In this document: in pieces, positions 35,179 through 43,543 of the stretch
How the letters are laid out: the number at the start of each line of letters is the position of its first letter
How positions within the stretch are numbered: the stretch's first letter is position 1
Origin: an uncultured Lachnospiraceae bacterium
GTDB taxonomy: Bacteria > Bacillota > Clostridia > Lachnospirales > Lachnospiraceae
Length of the DNA stretch: 64,000 nucleotides
Assembly: GCA_910584685.1 (NCBI GenBank)
Contig: CAJUAO010000004.1
Location: forward strand, 62,001-126,000
Direction: 5' to 3'
Program-made: the position numbers and the translations under genes
Notes under the pieces: generated by a model
What the model saw: the letters and a program-made list of their open reading frames with translations, nothing else
Databases searched by the model: none
What the model was told of the DNA's origin: nothing

Positions 35179-36357
35179 ATGATTTACGTCGGAATTGATG
35201 TTGCCAAGGACAAGCACGACTGCTTTATCACAAACTCGGATGGTGAGTCATTGTTTAAATCATTTATCATCCCTAACAATCGTGAAGGTTTTGAAACCTT
35301 ATTTCACAGAATCGAATCCGTATCAGATGATTTAGCCAAAGTAAAAGTAGGACTCGAAGCAACCGGACACTACAGTTACAATCTTCTGGGATTCCTTCTT
35401 GATAAGGGTTTGCCGACCTGCGTTATCAATCCGTTACATACCAATCTTTACAGAAAAAGTCTTAGCCTTAGAAAGACGAAAACGGATAAGGTTGATGCCC
35501 ATACAATCGCTTCTATGATTATGTCTGATGTGAACTTAAAGTCCTACTCAGACACATCTTACCACAATAAGGAGCTAAAGTCACTCACCCGTTACCGTTT
35601 TGATAAGGTAAAAGAACGGGCAAAGCTGAAATCCTCTGTTGCAAGGCTCGTAAACATCCTCTTCCCCGAATTGGAAAAGCTTGTTCCTGCTCTCCATATG
35701 GCTTCCGTCTATGCCTTGCTTTCCGAATTTCCAAGTGCCTGTACTATCGCATCTGCACACCTCACAAGGCTTTCCAATCTTCTTTCTGAAAGTTCTAAAG
35801 GCAGATATGGAAAAGATACTGCTATCTTGTTTCGTGAAGCTGCACGAAGTTCCATCGGCTCCCATATGCCTGCCAAATCTCTGGAACTAAAACATACAAT
35901 CAATCTTATTCAGGAATTAACATCTGAGATTGATGAAATTGAAGCAGCCATCAAGCAGATTATGGATGAAGAAATCCAATCACCTATCCTTACCATTCCC
36001 GGCATCAGTTACCGGATGGGTGCCATGATTATCGCCGAGATTGGGGATTTCAGCCGCTTTGATTCAGCCGATAAGATACTTGCCTATGCCGGAATGTCAC
36101 CGTCCACCTACCAGTCAGGGCAGCTTGATAACTGTTATGCCCATATGGAAAAGCGTGGTTCCCGTTACCTGCGGTATGCTCTCTACAACGCCACAAAGTA
36201 TGTCTGCCATTGGGATGAATCCTTTGGTGCATATCTTGAAAAGAAACGCTCTGAAGGCAAGCATTATAACGTTGCATTATCTCATGCTGCAAAGAAACTT
36301 GTGCGTCTGATTTTTGCAATGGAGAAATCCGGACAGGCATACATTTCAGCATCTTAA
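35179..36357 (+). CDS. IS110-family transposase (recombinase)
   Basis: 392 residues. N-terminal RuvC-like DEDD domain: YVGIDVAKDKHD, KVGLEATGHYSYNL and RKTKTDKVDAHTIASMIM carry the acidic residues. C-terminal Tnp20 domain: LTIPGISYRMGAMIIAEIGD, then AYAGMSPSTYQSGQ, where the catalytic Ser lies. Full length with an intact frame and AAAGGAG before the ATG, so likely functional. Only the second plus-strand gene in the window. Confidence 0.95.
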   Translation: MIYVGIDVAKDKHDCFITNSDGESLFKSFIIPNNREGFETLFHRIESVSDDLAKVKVGLEATGHYSYNLLGFLLDKGLPTCVINPLHTNLYRKSLSLRKTKTDKVDAHTIASMIMSDVNLKSYSDTSYHNKELKSLTRYRFDKVKERAKLKSSVARLVNILFPELEKLVPALHMASVYALLSEFPSACTIASAHLTRLSNLLSESSKGRYGKDTAILFREAARSSIGSHMPAKSLELKHTINLIQELTSEIDEIEAAIKQIMDEEIQSPILTIPGISYRMGAMIIAEIGDFSRFDSADKILAYAGMSPSTYQSGQLDNCYAHMEKRGSRYLRYALYNATKYVCHWDESFGAYLEKKRSEGKHYNVALSHAAKKLVRLIFAMEKSGQAYISAS

Positions 36358-36430
36358 CTTGTTCTGTAAATATCTCCTCTTAGAGTGCCAGCAATGACAC
36401 TCTGTTTGTCATACAGTTTTCAAGATTCTG

Positions 36431-36455
36431 AGAATCGTTTTTCGATTCTTTTATA
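36431..36455 (+). terminator. Hairpin in IS110 right end
   Basis: AGAATCG/CGATTCT stem with a TTTTT loop and TTTTAT tail, about 75 bp after the transposase stop; a second hairpin (AGAGTG/CACTCT, 36382-36403) precedes it without a T run. Confidence 0.55.
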
Positions 36456-36553
36456 TCTGAAATGCATTTCTGCAATTCATTCAAAAAACTTCCATTTTAG
36501 ACTTGACTTTTAATAGTTAGTCTTTCATACATAAACAATTTCATTTAACCTGC

Positions 36554-38116
36554 TTAATCAAAAAACACTCCCGACAATACTGCATCAGATCCCTCAAGCC
36601 TTCTGAATTTTACATATATATGTCCCTTGAGCCTGAATTTCAGATATACCCCGTAATGAAAGCACGCTAACTCCTCCCTGTGCACACATTCTCCCGTGGC
36701 TCCGTCTATTGCTTCAACAACCTGACGGCGTTCTAACATGTCGTAATCCATACAGTAAAATGTTATCATATGCTCCTTATTGTCCGAAAAAATAAACTCA
36801 ATCGAAAATTCCTCTCCATTAAGATAATAGGCTGCCATTCTTTCCTCCCTGTTTCCCGGAAGACACAGAGCCGTCTCCTCGCCATACTGTCTTTTTAACA
36901 GTATATAGATTGAATTTCTAAATATATAATTATCCTCCTCTAAATAGTCGGGAAGCCTTTTCTCAAGACCGATAAGATGATAGCCCTTACTTCCGTACTG
37001 CTTCTGCCAATTACCATAGGAGGCTGTGTCCCTCTCTACAAAAATACAAAAGTTATCCTCTATCTCCGGCGTCAGTTTGTATGGCTTTGGTATCTCCAGC
37101 ATGGTTTTATACAAAAACTCCATGGCATTATAATCCTTTTCCATTACCTCCTGCAGGTTTTCCATTATTTCATTTAACAAATCTATATCATGGAGAATAT
37201 TGTATTTTAACATTTTTCCGCTTATTGCCATAAGCTCCTTATGAAGTCCGGTTATATTTTCTCTGTTTTCATTCACACAGTCAAGGAGCGCTATACTGTG
37301 AAGCTGGCCTGCTATGTGAAAGAGTACCTTCTTATGGTCGGCTAACACGGAAATTAGCCGTATATCTATTTTTTCATCCTCATCACGTATGTATCTGAGG
37401 TATGTCAGCAGACTTTCATATACCTGTATTCCATATACATATTGGTCGGGTATCCGTCTTCTTTTTTCCTGCACTGATATTTCCCCCGACGGTATACCGT
37501 CCAGATAATTTCTTATTTCCTTTCTCATATGCCTTGTATCATAGCCTATTCCCTTATATGGGTCCTCTTTTACCCTATATAGCAATATTCCGTCCAGCCA
37601 GTCGTTCACTCTTGTATTAAAAAAGCTTTCGTTTAGCTCTGACATTGATACTTCCTTTTTTACAAATCTTCCGTGTACAAATGAATCTGCCGTATAAAAT
37701 ATATTCCTTTTTTGATTATATCCGTAGATTGTTATATTGTGATAAAGATGATTTTTCATATAGCATTCTTCATATGCTGCTATGTAATATGTATCTACAA
37801 GACAATGCACATAATATTCGTTATTTATGCAATTAATAAGAAACCTGGAAAACTCCTTCCAGTTATAATACACAAATCCCCTGTCAAGCTCATGACAAAA
37901 TAAAAGAGGTATGCCCTTCATATAGGAAAGAATATCCAAGCCATAGCTGAAATCCATTCTGTCTATTCCTAGGTCATATACTAACTGGATATAATTCTCA
38001 AATAATGCCGGTAAATCATATATATTGTTTTGCAGTATACCTAAAGCTAATGCATGATGCGGATATACGTTTATTACAGGCTCTGCAAAGGGTAGTATTT
38101 TTTGCTGCTGCTTCAT
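36554..38116 (-). CDS. 520-residue protein, possible papain-like/BtrH_N relative
   Basis: Cytosolic, no membrane segment. INVYPHHALALGIL at the N terminus, then YVHCLVDTYYIAAYEECY and HLYHNITIYGYNQKRNIFYT followed by ADSFVHGRF, which has the His-hydrophobic-GY-Asp order of papain-like BtrH_N/C39 folds. The second half is helical, ending in a beta-rich segment (IEFIFSDNKEHMITFYCMDY, VYLKFRLKGHIYVKFRRLEG). Similar proteins accompany NRPS-like genes in Firmicutes as far as I recall; this is not checked. It may receive or transfer the carrier-bound group made by the island's ligases. Family assignment is tentative. Confidence 0.6.
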   Translation of the reverse strand: MKQQQKILPFAEPVINVYPHHALALGILQNNIYDLPALFENYIQLVYDLGIDRMDFSYGLDILSYMKGIPLLFCHELDRGFVYYNWKEFSRFLINCINNEYYVHCLVDTYYIAAYEECYMKNHLYHNITIYGYNQKRNIFYTADSFVHGRFVKKEVSMSELNESFFNTRVNDWLDGILLYRVKEDPYKGIGYDTRHMRKEIRNYLDGIPSGEISVQEKRRRIPDQYVYGIQVYESLLTYLRYIRDEDEKIDIRLISVLADHKKVLFHIAGQLHSIALLDCVNENRENITGLHKELMAISGKMLKYNILHDIDLLNEIMENLQEVMEKDYNAMEFLYKTMLEIPKPYKLTPEIEDNFCIFVERDTASYGNWQKQYGSKGYHLIGLEKRLPDYLEEDNYIFRNSIYILLKRQYGEETALCLPGNREERMAAYYLNGEEFSIEFIFSDNKEHMITFYCMDYDMLERRQVVEAIDGATGECVHREELACFHYGVYLKFRLKGHIYVKFRRLEGSDAVLSGVFFD

Positions 38117-38193
38117 TTTTCTCCTCTTTTCTCCACGGCTTTATGTTAATAAAATACATTGCGGATTTAATACATTGGGATTTTAATGCATTA

Positions 38194-38272
38194 CGCTTTA
38201 GTCCATTGCGCATTTTGCACTTACAGGCTTGCAGACGCCGTGAAGACGTAAGCCTGCGATTGAAATTTTTTA
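38194..38272 (+). repeat. Two-hairpin intergenic module inside the island
   Basis: CGCTTTAGTCC, GCGCATTTTGCACTTACAGG joint and an AGGCTTGCAGACG/CGTAAGCCT-type hairpin, then a T run. Very close to the copies at 3178 and 8604. It lies 77 bp upstream of the 520-residue protein gene, A-rich side towards it. Its presence shows the module also spreads into the accessory island. Confidence 0.7.
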
Positions 38273-38328
38273 ATTTTCAATCTTTATTCTTCCATTACCT
38301 TACTAATAAGGTATCTCCTTACCTCCAA

Positions 38329-39177
38329 TTACCTCTTATATTCCACATCATTATATATAACGCTTTCTATCTGCTCTATATCAATGAGATTTGGCGCTTC
38401 TATAATCTCTATATTCTGCATTTTACTTCGTGACGAGGTAAAAGATAATATTTCGTCCTGCCGGACCAGATTTTCCTTAGCGTTTAAAATCTCCTGTGTT
38501 TCCCCGTTTTTATATATTATTTTTATAGTCCTTGGATATAAATCAACTACTGACGATAACTTCACTGAAAAGGGAGAAATACATACGTTAAGAGCTGTGC
38601 TGCAATGAATTTCAACTGAATTTGATGAAGGCTCCAGCAGAAATTTAGCAGCGCAGTTTTCATACTCTGTTTTTCCTGACTCTTTATCTAACAGGTATAT
38701 TTCGTGAGTATCCTCTGTCTCATCGCAAAAATATTGGATTTTACAATATATTATTAAGTCTTTGCCTTCATATTTTCCGTAAAACTTCTCAATCGTTCTT
38801 CTGTCAGTATTTACTGACAAGCTGAAGCGGTTATCATCACCAAAGGCTTTCCACATATTGTCTTCTGAATATATGTAGGATTTTACTATCGCATCCCTTT
38901 GGGATATGCGAAACCTTGCGTGGATTGTTTTTGTATCATCATTAAAGGCGGCGCTGTCAAGCGTTATGGCATAGTTATCTATTTTTACTGACCGGTTGTA
39001 CTCCCTTACAAGGCAGTTTGCTTTCTCTGAAGAAGTCTTCCAAAAATATTCCGAAAGACTTTCTGCCTCTGAATTATCGTAGGAATTATATACATTAATT
39101 TTAACTGTTCCAAGGAGTATGGTTAGTATAACTGCTTCCAAAAGTATTATTGTTTTTATTATGATTAATCTTTTCAT
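38329..39177 (-). CDS. Anchored ectodomain protein, paralogue family member 1
   Basis: 282 residues, the most divergent of four paralogues (others at 41196, 42067, 43544). N-terminal anchor (IIKTIILLEAVILTILLGTV), then the shared segments: EYFWKTSSEKANCLVREYNR, VKIDNYAITLDSAAFNDDTK, ETEDTHEIYLLDKES, NCAAKFLLEP, and LIDIEQIESVIYNDVEYKR at the C terminus. The ectodomain looks like two Ig-like beta domains, reminiscent of the DUF4179/DUF5643 ectodomains of anti-sigma proteins, but this resemblance is weak. It lacks a cytoplasmic anti-sigma domain. Function unknown. Confidence 0.75.
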   Translation of the reverse strand: MKRLIIIKTIILLEAVILTILLGTVKINVYNSYDNSEAESLSEYFWKTSSEKANCLVREYNRSVKIDNYAITLDSAAFNDDTKTIHARFRISQRDAIVKSYIYSEDNMWKAFGDDNRFSLSVNTDRRTIEKFYGKYEGKDLIIYCKIQYFCDETEDTHEIYLLDKESGKTEYENCAAKFLLEPSSNSVEIHCSTALNVCISPFSVKLSSVVDLYPRTIKIIYKNGETQEILNAKENLVRQDEILSFTSSRSKMQNIEIIEAPNLIDIEQIESVIYNDVEYKR

Positions 39178-39196
39178 AGCTCAATTCTCCTTGATA

Positions 39197-39613
39197 TTAA
39201 TATCCCCAGTCAATCATTTCAAATATATACTCGGCTCCGTTACCTATATACTCGTCTGAAATTTCACTTCCTTTTTCAAGTATCAGCTTTTTATTGCATA
39301 TTTTAAAATGAAACTCTCCCTCATCAGACAATAAAATCAGTTTATTGTCCTCTACAACATAAACTCCCTCCGGTCTCATCCAAGGTTGATTTCCTCCGTT
39401 TATAGAATATAAAAATGTCTTATCTTTATTAAGCTGTAGATATGACATTGTTGTATATTCGCCGTCTTGCCGTATATAGTCATATTCGCCAATACATAAT
39501 TCATAATCTTTATTTATTAAATAAATTATATCAACTGCTATAATGATTGCTAATATTATTGCTATTATTTCATATAATATAATTTTTTTATTTTTGTTCA
39601 TTTTATGCCCCAT
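39197..39613 (-). CDS. Small membrane-anchored protein, 138 residues
   Basis: Anchor KIILYEIIAIILAIIIAVDI followed by a beta-rich domain: YIRQDGEYTTMSYLQLNKDK, FLYSINGGNQPWM, RPEGVYVVEDNKLILLSDEG and FHFKICNKKLILEKGSEISD. This looks like a small lipocalin/META-like beta sheet that reports or binds, not recognised. An alternative ATG at 39601 (residue 5) also has a usable site. Located between a paralogue and the PaaK-like ligase gene. Confidence 0.7.
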   Translation of the reverse strand: MGHKMNKNKKIILYEIIAIILAIIIAVDIIYLINKDYELCIGEYDYIRQDGEYTTMSYLQLNKDKTFLYSINGGNQPWMRPEGVYVVEDNKLILLSDEGEFHFKICNKKLILEKGSEISDEYIGNGAEYIFEMIDWGY

Positions 39614-39685
39614 TTTTCCTATTTAAATGCAATATATCTAATTGTGCCTGTATATGTTTTTTACATCTGGCAATTCCTTTCATTT

Positions 39686-40903
39686 CTATAATACCTCCGC
39701 ACAATTTTTAAAATACCTGTATTTCCCTGTCACATCATCAGGAAAAAGCTCATCATAATACTCAAACATAAACTCTGACTTATCCAATTCTCTGTCAATT
39801 ACATTTTTTCTAAAAATCTCCTCTATATATTTCTCATTATACGTCTCATCCTCCCTGTCAACCACAAGTCTTATAACAAATATCCCAATATTTTTCTGCT
39901 CTATCTGAAACTGCCTTATCACTCCCTCAAGCATATAATTTACTGCTTCTACTGCTCTTACAAGGGTATATGGAGACCTTTTTTCTCCATTTTCACATAT
40001 TATAAAATCGTTTACCCTTCCTGAGCTTAGCTCAAGGATTACGTTTTTATTTCCGCATTGACACTTAAATCCCTTTTTTATCCTTCCCCTGTCTCCTATT
40101 CTATATCTTATAAGCGGCATTGCAGTATTTGTAAGCGTAGTTAAAATAAGCTCTGATTCATCGCCGTCTTCTGTTTCCTCTGCATATACGTTCGACCCCA
40201 GTACATGCATATTTCCATATGGGCACTCAAAGGCTATACTGTTAAACTCATTTGCTCCATACTGATTTGCTATCCGGCATTTAAAATGCTCCTTTGTCAT
40301 ATTTCTCACATTATCTGTAAGTATCTCTCCTGAAAATTCTATATATTTTACACTTTCCAAGCTATCAAGACCGTATCTGTCCATACATTCACACAGCAGT
40401 ACCGCCATGCTTGGCTGCAGCAAAAGCCATACAGGCTTGTATTCCTTCATTTTTATATATATATCTGCCAAATATTCCATACTTAAATTTGCCTTTAAAA
40501 AGCCTAAGGAATTTTTTTCATAAAAATATAAATCCTCTGACTTTCCTACATTATGTATTGTATAGAAAAAGCATAATTTATCGTCAGGCTTAATTCCATA
40601 ATATTTTCTCCGGTAATACCAAAGGGGAAGCATCGACCTTTTATAGTCGTCCTCCTTCCAGTATATATCCATATATGTTCCCGTTGAGCCTGAAGTTCTT
40701 GACGATATAAGCTTTCCACTTATCAATAAGGAAATTGCCGACACTGCCAATGAAGATTCTTCACTCTCCACAACTGTATTTTTTTCTATTATGGGAATAT
40801 CATCCCATTCCTCTATTGCCTCTGCTTTTATATTCATATTATAATACATTGGCACGTCATTGTAGGCTTTTATTATATATTTCTTTAATTCTGCGCTTAT
40901 CAT
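39686..40903 (-). CDS. PaaK/CapK-like AMP-forming ligase
   Basis: 405 residues, slightly shorter than phenylacetate-CoA ligases (about 430). ATP-binding loop SSRTSGSTGTYMDIYW, YIEFSGEILTDNVRNMTKEH, IANQYGANEFNSIAFECPYG (A5-like) and PLIRYRIGDRGRIKKGFKCQ with a zinc-binding-like CQCGN. Members adenylate carboxylic acids and pass them to CoA or a carrier protein. The gene overlaps the acyl-carrier gene by 4 bp (ATGA), which strongly suggests that its acceptor is that carrier protein. Substrate unknown, probably an aryl or alkyl acid. Confidence 0.9.
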   Translation of the reverse strand: MISAELKKYIIKAYNDVPMYYNMNIKAEAIEEWDDIPIIEKNTVVESEESSLAVSAISLLISGKLISSRTSGSTGTYMDIYWKEDDYKRSMLPLWYYRRKYYGIKPDDKLCFFYTIHNVGKSEDLYFYEKNSLGFLKANLSMEYLADIYIKMKEYKPVWLLLQPSMAVLLCECMDRYGLDSLESVKYIEFSGEILTDNVRNMTKEHFKCRIANQYGANEFNSIAFECPYGNMHVLGSNVYAEETEDGDESELILTTLTNTAMPLIRYRIGDRGRIKKGFKCQCGNKNVILELSSGRVNDFIICENGEKRSPYTLVRAVEAVNYMLEGVIRQFQIEQKNIGIFVIRLVVDREDETYNEKYIEEIFRKNVIDRELDKSEFMFEYYDELFPDDVTGKYRYFKNCAEVL

Positions 40904-41151
40904 CTGCTCTCTCCTACTCTCTTATAAATATATTCTAAAAGCCTGTCATAATTATCAAGCAGTTCAATCAGGTTTTCATCAAGTCCAAAGCTAAAATCAA
41001 ATTTATCCTCAATTTCTGCTATAACCTCCATTAGAGAAACAGAATCAAGCTTTATATCGCTAATCAGGCTTTTACCAAAATAGCTGTCGTCCTGATTATT
41101 CTCAATGTACTTTTTTATTATTTCATCTAACTTCCTTTGTATTTCGCTCAT
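40900..41151 (-). CDS. Acyl carrier protein
   Basis: 83 residues with the phosphopantetheine attachment site IKLDSVSLMEVIAEIEDKFD; acidic and helical as usual for carriers. Strong AAGGAGG site. Overlaps the PaaK-like ligase gene by 4 bp, so the two are co-translated. It differs from the housekeeping fatty-acid ACP pattern (which has DSLDTVE-type sites) and is better seen as a pathway-specific carrier that holds the ligase product for a transferase such as the BtrH-like protein of this island. Confidence 0.9.
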   Translation of the reverse strand: MSEIQRKLDEIIKKYIENNQDDSYFGKSLISDIKLDSVSLMEVIAEIEDKFDFSFGLDENLIELLDNYDRLLEYIYKRVGESR

Positions 41152-41195
41152 TTTTAAATAATTTTCCTCCTTAGGTTATATTCCTGTGCTGCATT

Positions 41196-42008
41196 TTACT
41201 TAACCGTCTTTTCCCCGTTATATATAATGCTTTCTATCTGCTCAATATCCTTTAAATCGCTAAATATATAAGTTTCCGTATTTTCTGACAATGTGTAGGA
41301 TTGTGATGAGCTTCCCAGTCCTATTCTCTTTTCAACATTTACCACTTCCTCCTTTGTTCCATCCTTGTACAGAATTTCTATGCTTTCTGTATTTATTGTT
41401 TCTGTGGAAAATATTTTTACTGCTATAGGTGATATATATATACCTGTTGTATCGTTTACGGAAAATTCCTCAGTGTTTACTGTTGGCTTCAAATCAAACT
41501 TGGCTGCACAATCTTCAAATCTTATTTTATCTGTTTTCCCATCAAATAGATAAATTGCATGTGTATCCTCCGTCTCGTCGCAATGATATGTATTTCTTCC
41601 ATACATAATCAAATCTTCTCCGTCATATTCTCCCGTAAATCCCATACTGCTTGTATCCGCAAAAATTCCTAAGCTAAATCGCATATCCTCTCCAAAGCAA
41701 TTTGACATAGAACCATACTTACATATAGAGGCTTCTACCTTGCCTCCTTCTTTTGATATGCGGAACATGCTATAAACGCACTCTGTTTTATCATCAAAAA
41801 TTGCACTGTCTAATGTTATGGTATATTCATCTATAGTGACACTCTGACCATACTCCTCCATTAGGTACATCATATCATTTGGGGAATCTCCCCAGAAAAA
41901 ATCCCATACGTTTTTTCCGGTATAAGCATATGTAAAAATATTAACACCTATTGTCACTATTAATACAAATGACAATATAATAACAATCTTTTTATACTTT
42001 CTTTTCAT
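41196..42008 (-). CDS. Anchored ectodomain protein, paralogue family member 2
   Basis: 270 residues. Anchor KKIVIILSFVLIVTIGVNIF, then VWDFFWGDSPNDMMYLMEEY, SVTIDEYTITLDSAIFDDKT, YSMFRISKEGGKVEAS, ETEDTHAIYLFDGKTDKIRF and DLKDIEQIESIIYNGEKTVK. Its C-terminal 120 residues are almost identical to member 4 (43544), while the N-terminal half has diverged: a sign of gene conversion or recent partial duplication. Function unknown; the fixed anchor and variable outer part suggest surface display. Confidence 0.75.
   Translation of the reverse strand: MKRKYKKIVIILSFVLIVTIGVNIFTYAYTGKNVWDFFWGDSPNDMMYLMEEYGQSVTIDEYTITLDSAIFDDKTECVYSMFRISKEGGKVEASICKYGSMSNCFGEDMRFSLGIFADTSSMGFTGEYDGEDLIMYGRNTYHCDETEDTHAIYLFDGKTDKIRFEDCAAKFDLKPTVNTEEFSVNDTTGIYISPIAVKIFSTETINTESIEILYKDGTKEEVVNVEKRIGLGSSSQSYTLSENTETYIFSDLKDIEQIESIIYNGEKTVK
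41216..41592 (-). repeat. 377-bp near-identical segment, copy 1 (see 43564-43940)
   Basis: Aligns without gaps to 43564-43940 (offset 2348) with fewer than about ten differences, covering the 3' part of paralogues 2 and 4. Outside it the two genes differ freely. Confidence 0.9.
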
Positions 42009-42066
42009 AAGCTCCTCTCCATTTCAAATTATAAAAATCATGTAAGCGCATTTTTCAAGTAATATA

Positions 42067-42879
42067 TTATCTCATATACTCTTCACCATTATATATAATA
42101 CCTTCCACCTGTTCTATATCAATCAGATATGGCATGCCAATAACTTTTGTATATTCTAATGATGCACACGATAATCCTTCATTTCCTGTAAAAATACCTT
42201 CTTTAACATTCAAAATTTCTTCTGTTTCTCCATTTTTGTAGCATATCTCTATTGTATTTGGATATATGGCACTTTTCGATGTTATTTTTATTGCAACCGG
42301 AGATAAATATATTACCTTTGCGCTTCCATCATAAATTTCTATTGCTTCTGATGTAGGCTCCAGCATAAACCTTGCAGCGCTGTTTTCATATGTTATTTTT
42401 TCTGTTTTTCCGTCCGATAAGTATATTTCATGTGTATCCTCTATATCTTCACAAAGATACTGGAATTTACAATATATAATCAAATTATTTCCATTATATT
42501 TTCCATATAAATGTCCTTCTCCTCCTATATCCGCATTTACCCATAAGCTAAACCTGTCGCTTTCACCAAATCCATATATCTGCATATTATCTGAATATAT
42601 ATTTGCTTCAACCCTTGAATCTTTTTTTGACACCTTAAATATACCATAAATAGTTTCAGTTTTATCATCAAAAATACCACTTTCCAGTGTTATTGTATAA
42701 TCATCTATAATTGCTGTCTGATTATATTTTTTCACTAAATAATCCATATTTTTGTCTGTATCTTCCCAAAAAAATTCTAATACGCTCTTTATTTTTATAT
42801 TTCTTATATTAATAATAATACATACTATAGCTATAAGTAATATTATTATAAATAAATACATTATTTTCTTTTTATTCAT
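42067..42879 (-). CDS. Anchored ectodomain protein, paralogue family member 3
   Basis: 270 residues. Anchor IMYLFIIILLIAIVCIIINI, LEFFWEDTDKNMDYLVKKYN, IIDDYTITLESGIFDDKTET, DTHEIYLSDGKTEKITYENS, LIDIEQVEGIIYNGEEYMR. It shares the family plan but its C terminus is closer to member 1 (YPNTIEICYKNGETEEILNV vs the member-1 YPRTIKIIYKNGETQEILNA). So the family has two subgroups, 1/3 and 2/4. Function unknown. Confidence 0.75.
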   Translation of the reverse strand: MNKKKIMYLFIIILLIAIVCIIINIRNIKIKSVLEFFWEDTDKNMDYLVKKYNQTAIIDDYTITLESGIFDDKTETIYGIFKVSKKDSRVEANIYSDNMQIYGFGESDRFSLWVNADIGGEGHLYGKYNGNNLIIYCKFQYLCEDIEDTHEIYLSDGKTEKITYENSAARFMLEPTSEAIEIYDGSAKVIYLSPVAIKITSKSAIYPNTIEICYKNGETEEILNVKEGIFTGNEGLSCASLEYTKVIGMPYLIDIEQVEGIIYNGEEYMR

Positions 42880-42932
42880 AATATCACCTTAATTTTCTTT
42901 GAACATACTAACATTCTTTTTTGCAAATTCAT

Positions 42933-43445
42933 CTATAAAAATATTTTAAATAGCATCTTAGCGTATATATCTTTTATTTTTACATACCTGTATTGCTCTG
43001 CAGTATTTATATCTTGTGCCTTACCCTCCTCAACCGCAATTTCTCCCCAATATCTTGCATCCTCTGAATCATTTCTATTATCACCCAGCAGCAGGTAGGA
43101 ATCCTGAGGAACATTAAATGTATAACCATTATTATCAATTATCCATTTATCCGGCAAATAATTCTCTTCTAAGGGAGTTTCCGATGCATTTATGTACACC
43201 TGTCCATTTTTAATTACAACCCTTTCTCCCGGTAAACCAATAATTCTCTTTATATATAATTCATTGTCATCAACCGGACTTTTAAATATTACTATATCAT
43301 ATCTGTTATATTCCCATACAAAGCTATCCTTAAGCGCAACAACCGTGTCTCCCTTTTCCAAAAGTCCGTTCATGGAATCAGATGTAACATTTGCACTTAT
43401 TAAAGACATACTAATAATTAATCTCAAAATAAGCAGCCATTTCAT
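42933..43445 (-). CDS. lepB: Signal peptidase I
   Basis: 170 residues from the ATG at 43445 (AAAGGAG 9 bp upstream), a size usual for Gram-positive SipS-type enzymes. It cleaves signal peptides on the outer membrane face. N-terminal membrane segment LLILRLIISMSLISANV; nucleophile Ser in TSDSMNGLLEKGDTV; general-base Lys in LYIKRIIGLPGERV; LLLGDNRNDSEDARYWG is box E. It lies between two paralogues of the anchored family, so it is a dedicated, extra signal peptidase of the island rather than a housekeeping copy (inference). Confidence 0.93.
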   Translation of the reverse strand: MKWLLILRLIISMSLISANVTSDSMNGLLEKGDTVVALKDSFVWEYNRYDIVIFKSPVDDNELYIKRIIGLPGERVVIKNGQVYINASETPLEENYLPDKWIIDNNGYTFNVPQDSYLLLGDNRNDSEDARYWGEIAVEEGKAQDINTAEQYRYVKIKDIYAKMLFKIFL

Positions 43446-43481
43446 TATTTTGTACTCCTTTGCGTTATCCTTTACACAGCC

Positions 43482-43527
43482 AATATTTCCCAAGTAATAT
43501 ATACATCTATATTACTTGAGAAATATT
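43482..43527. other. Long perfect-type hairpin between paralogue 4 and lepB
   Basis: AATATTTC-C-CAAGTAATATA and TATATTACTTG-A-GAAATATT form a stem of about 19 bp with one internal mismatch and a 6-base loop. No T run follows on either strand. It could be an RNA-processing or stability site within the operon, or a remnant of a small element; part of it (CAAGTAATATA) recurs near 42058. Confidence 0.6.
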
Positions 43528-43543
43528 TATTTATAGCTGTATT

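Larger units (their letters stand above)
34945..36530 (+). mobile_element. IS110-family insertion sequence (approximate ends)
   Basis: A single transposase gene with about 230 bp of structured non-coding left end and about 170 bp of right end. IS110 elements lack terminal inverted repeats, so exact borders cannot be read; limits were set from the surrounding genes. It sits inside the minus-strand accessory island, between the BtrH-like gene and the 520-residue protein gene, in the opposite orientation, and appears not to break either reading frame. Confidence 0.85.

Noticed and set aside
38005..38433. Plus-strand ORF of 142 codons
   Set aside because: Crosses the 5' end of one minus-strand gene, the repeat and the 3' end of another; low-complexity hydrophobic composition.
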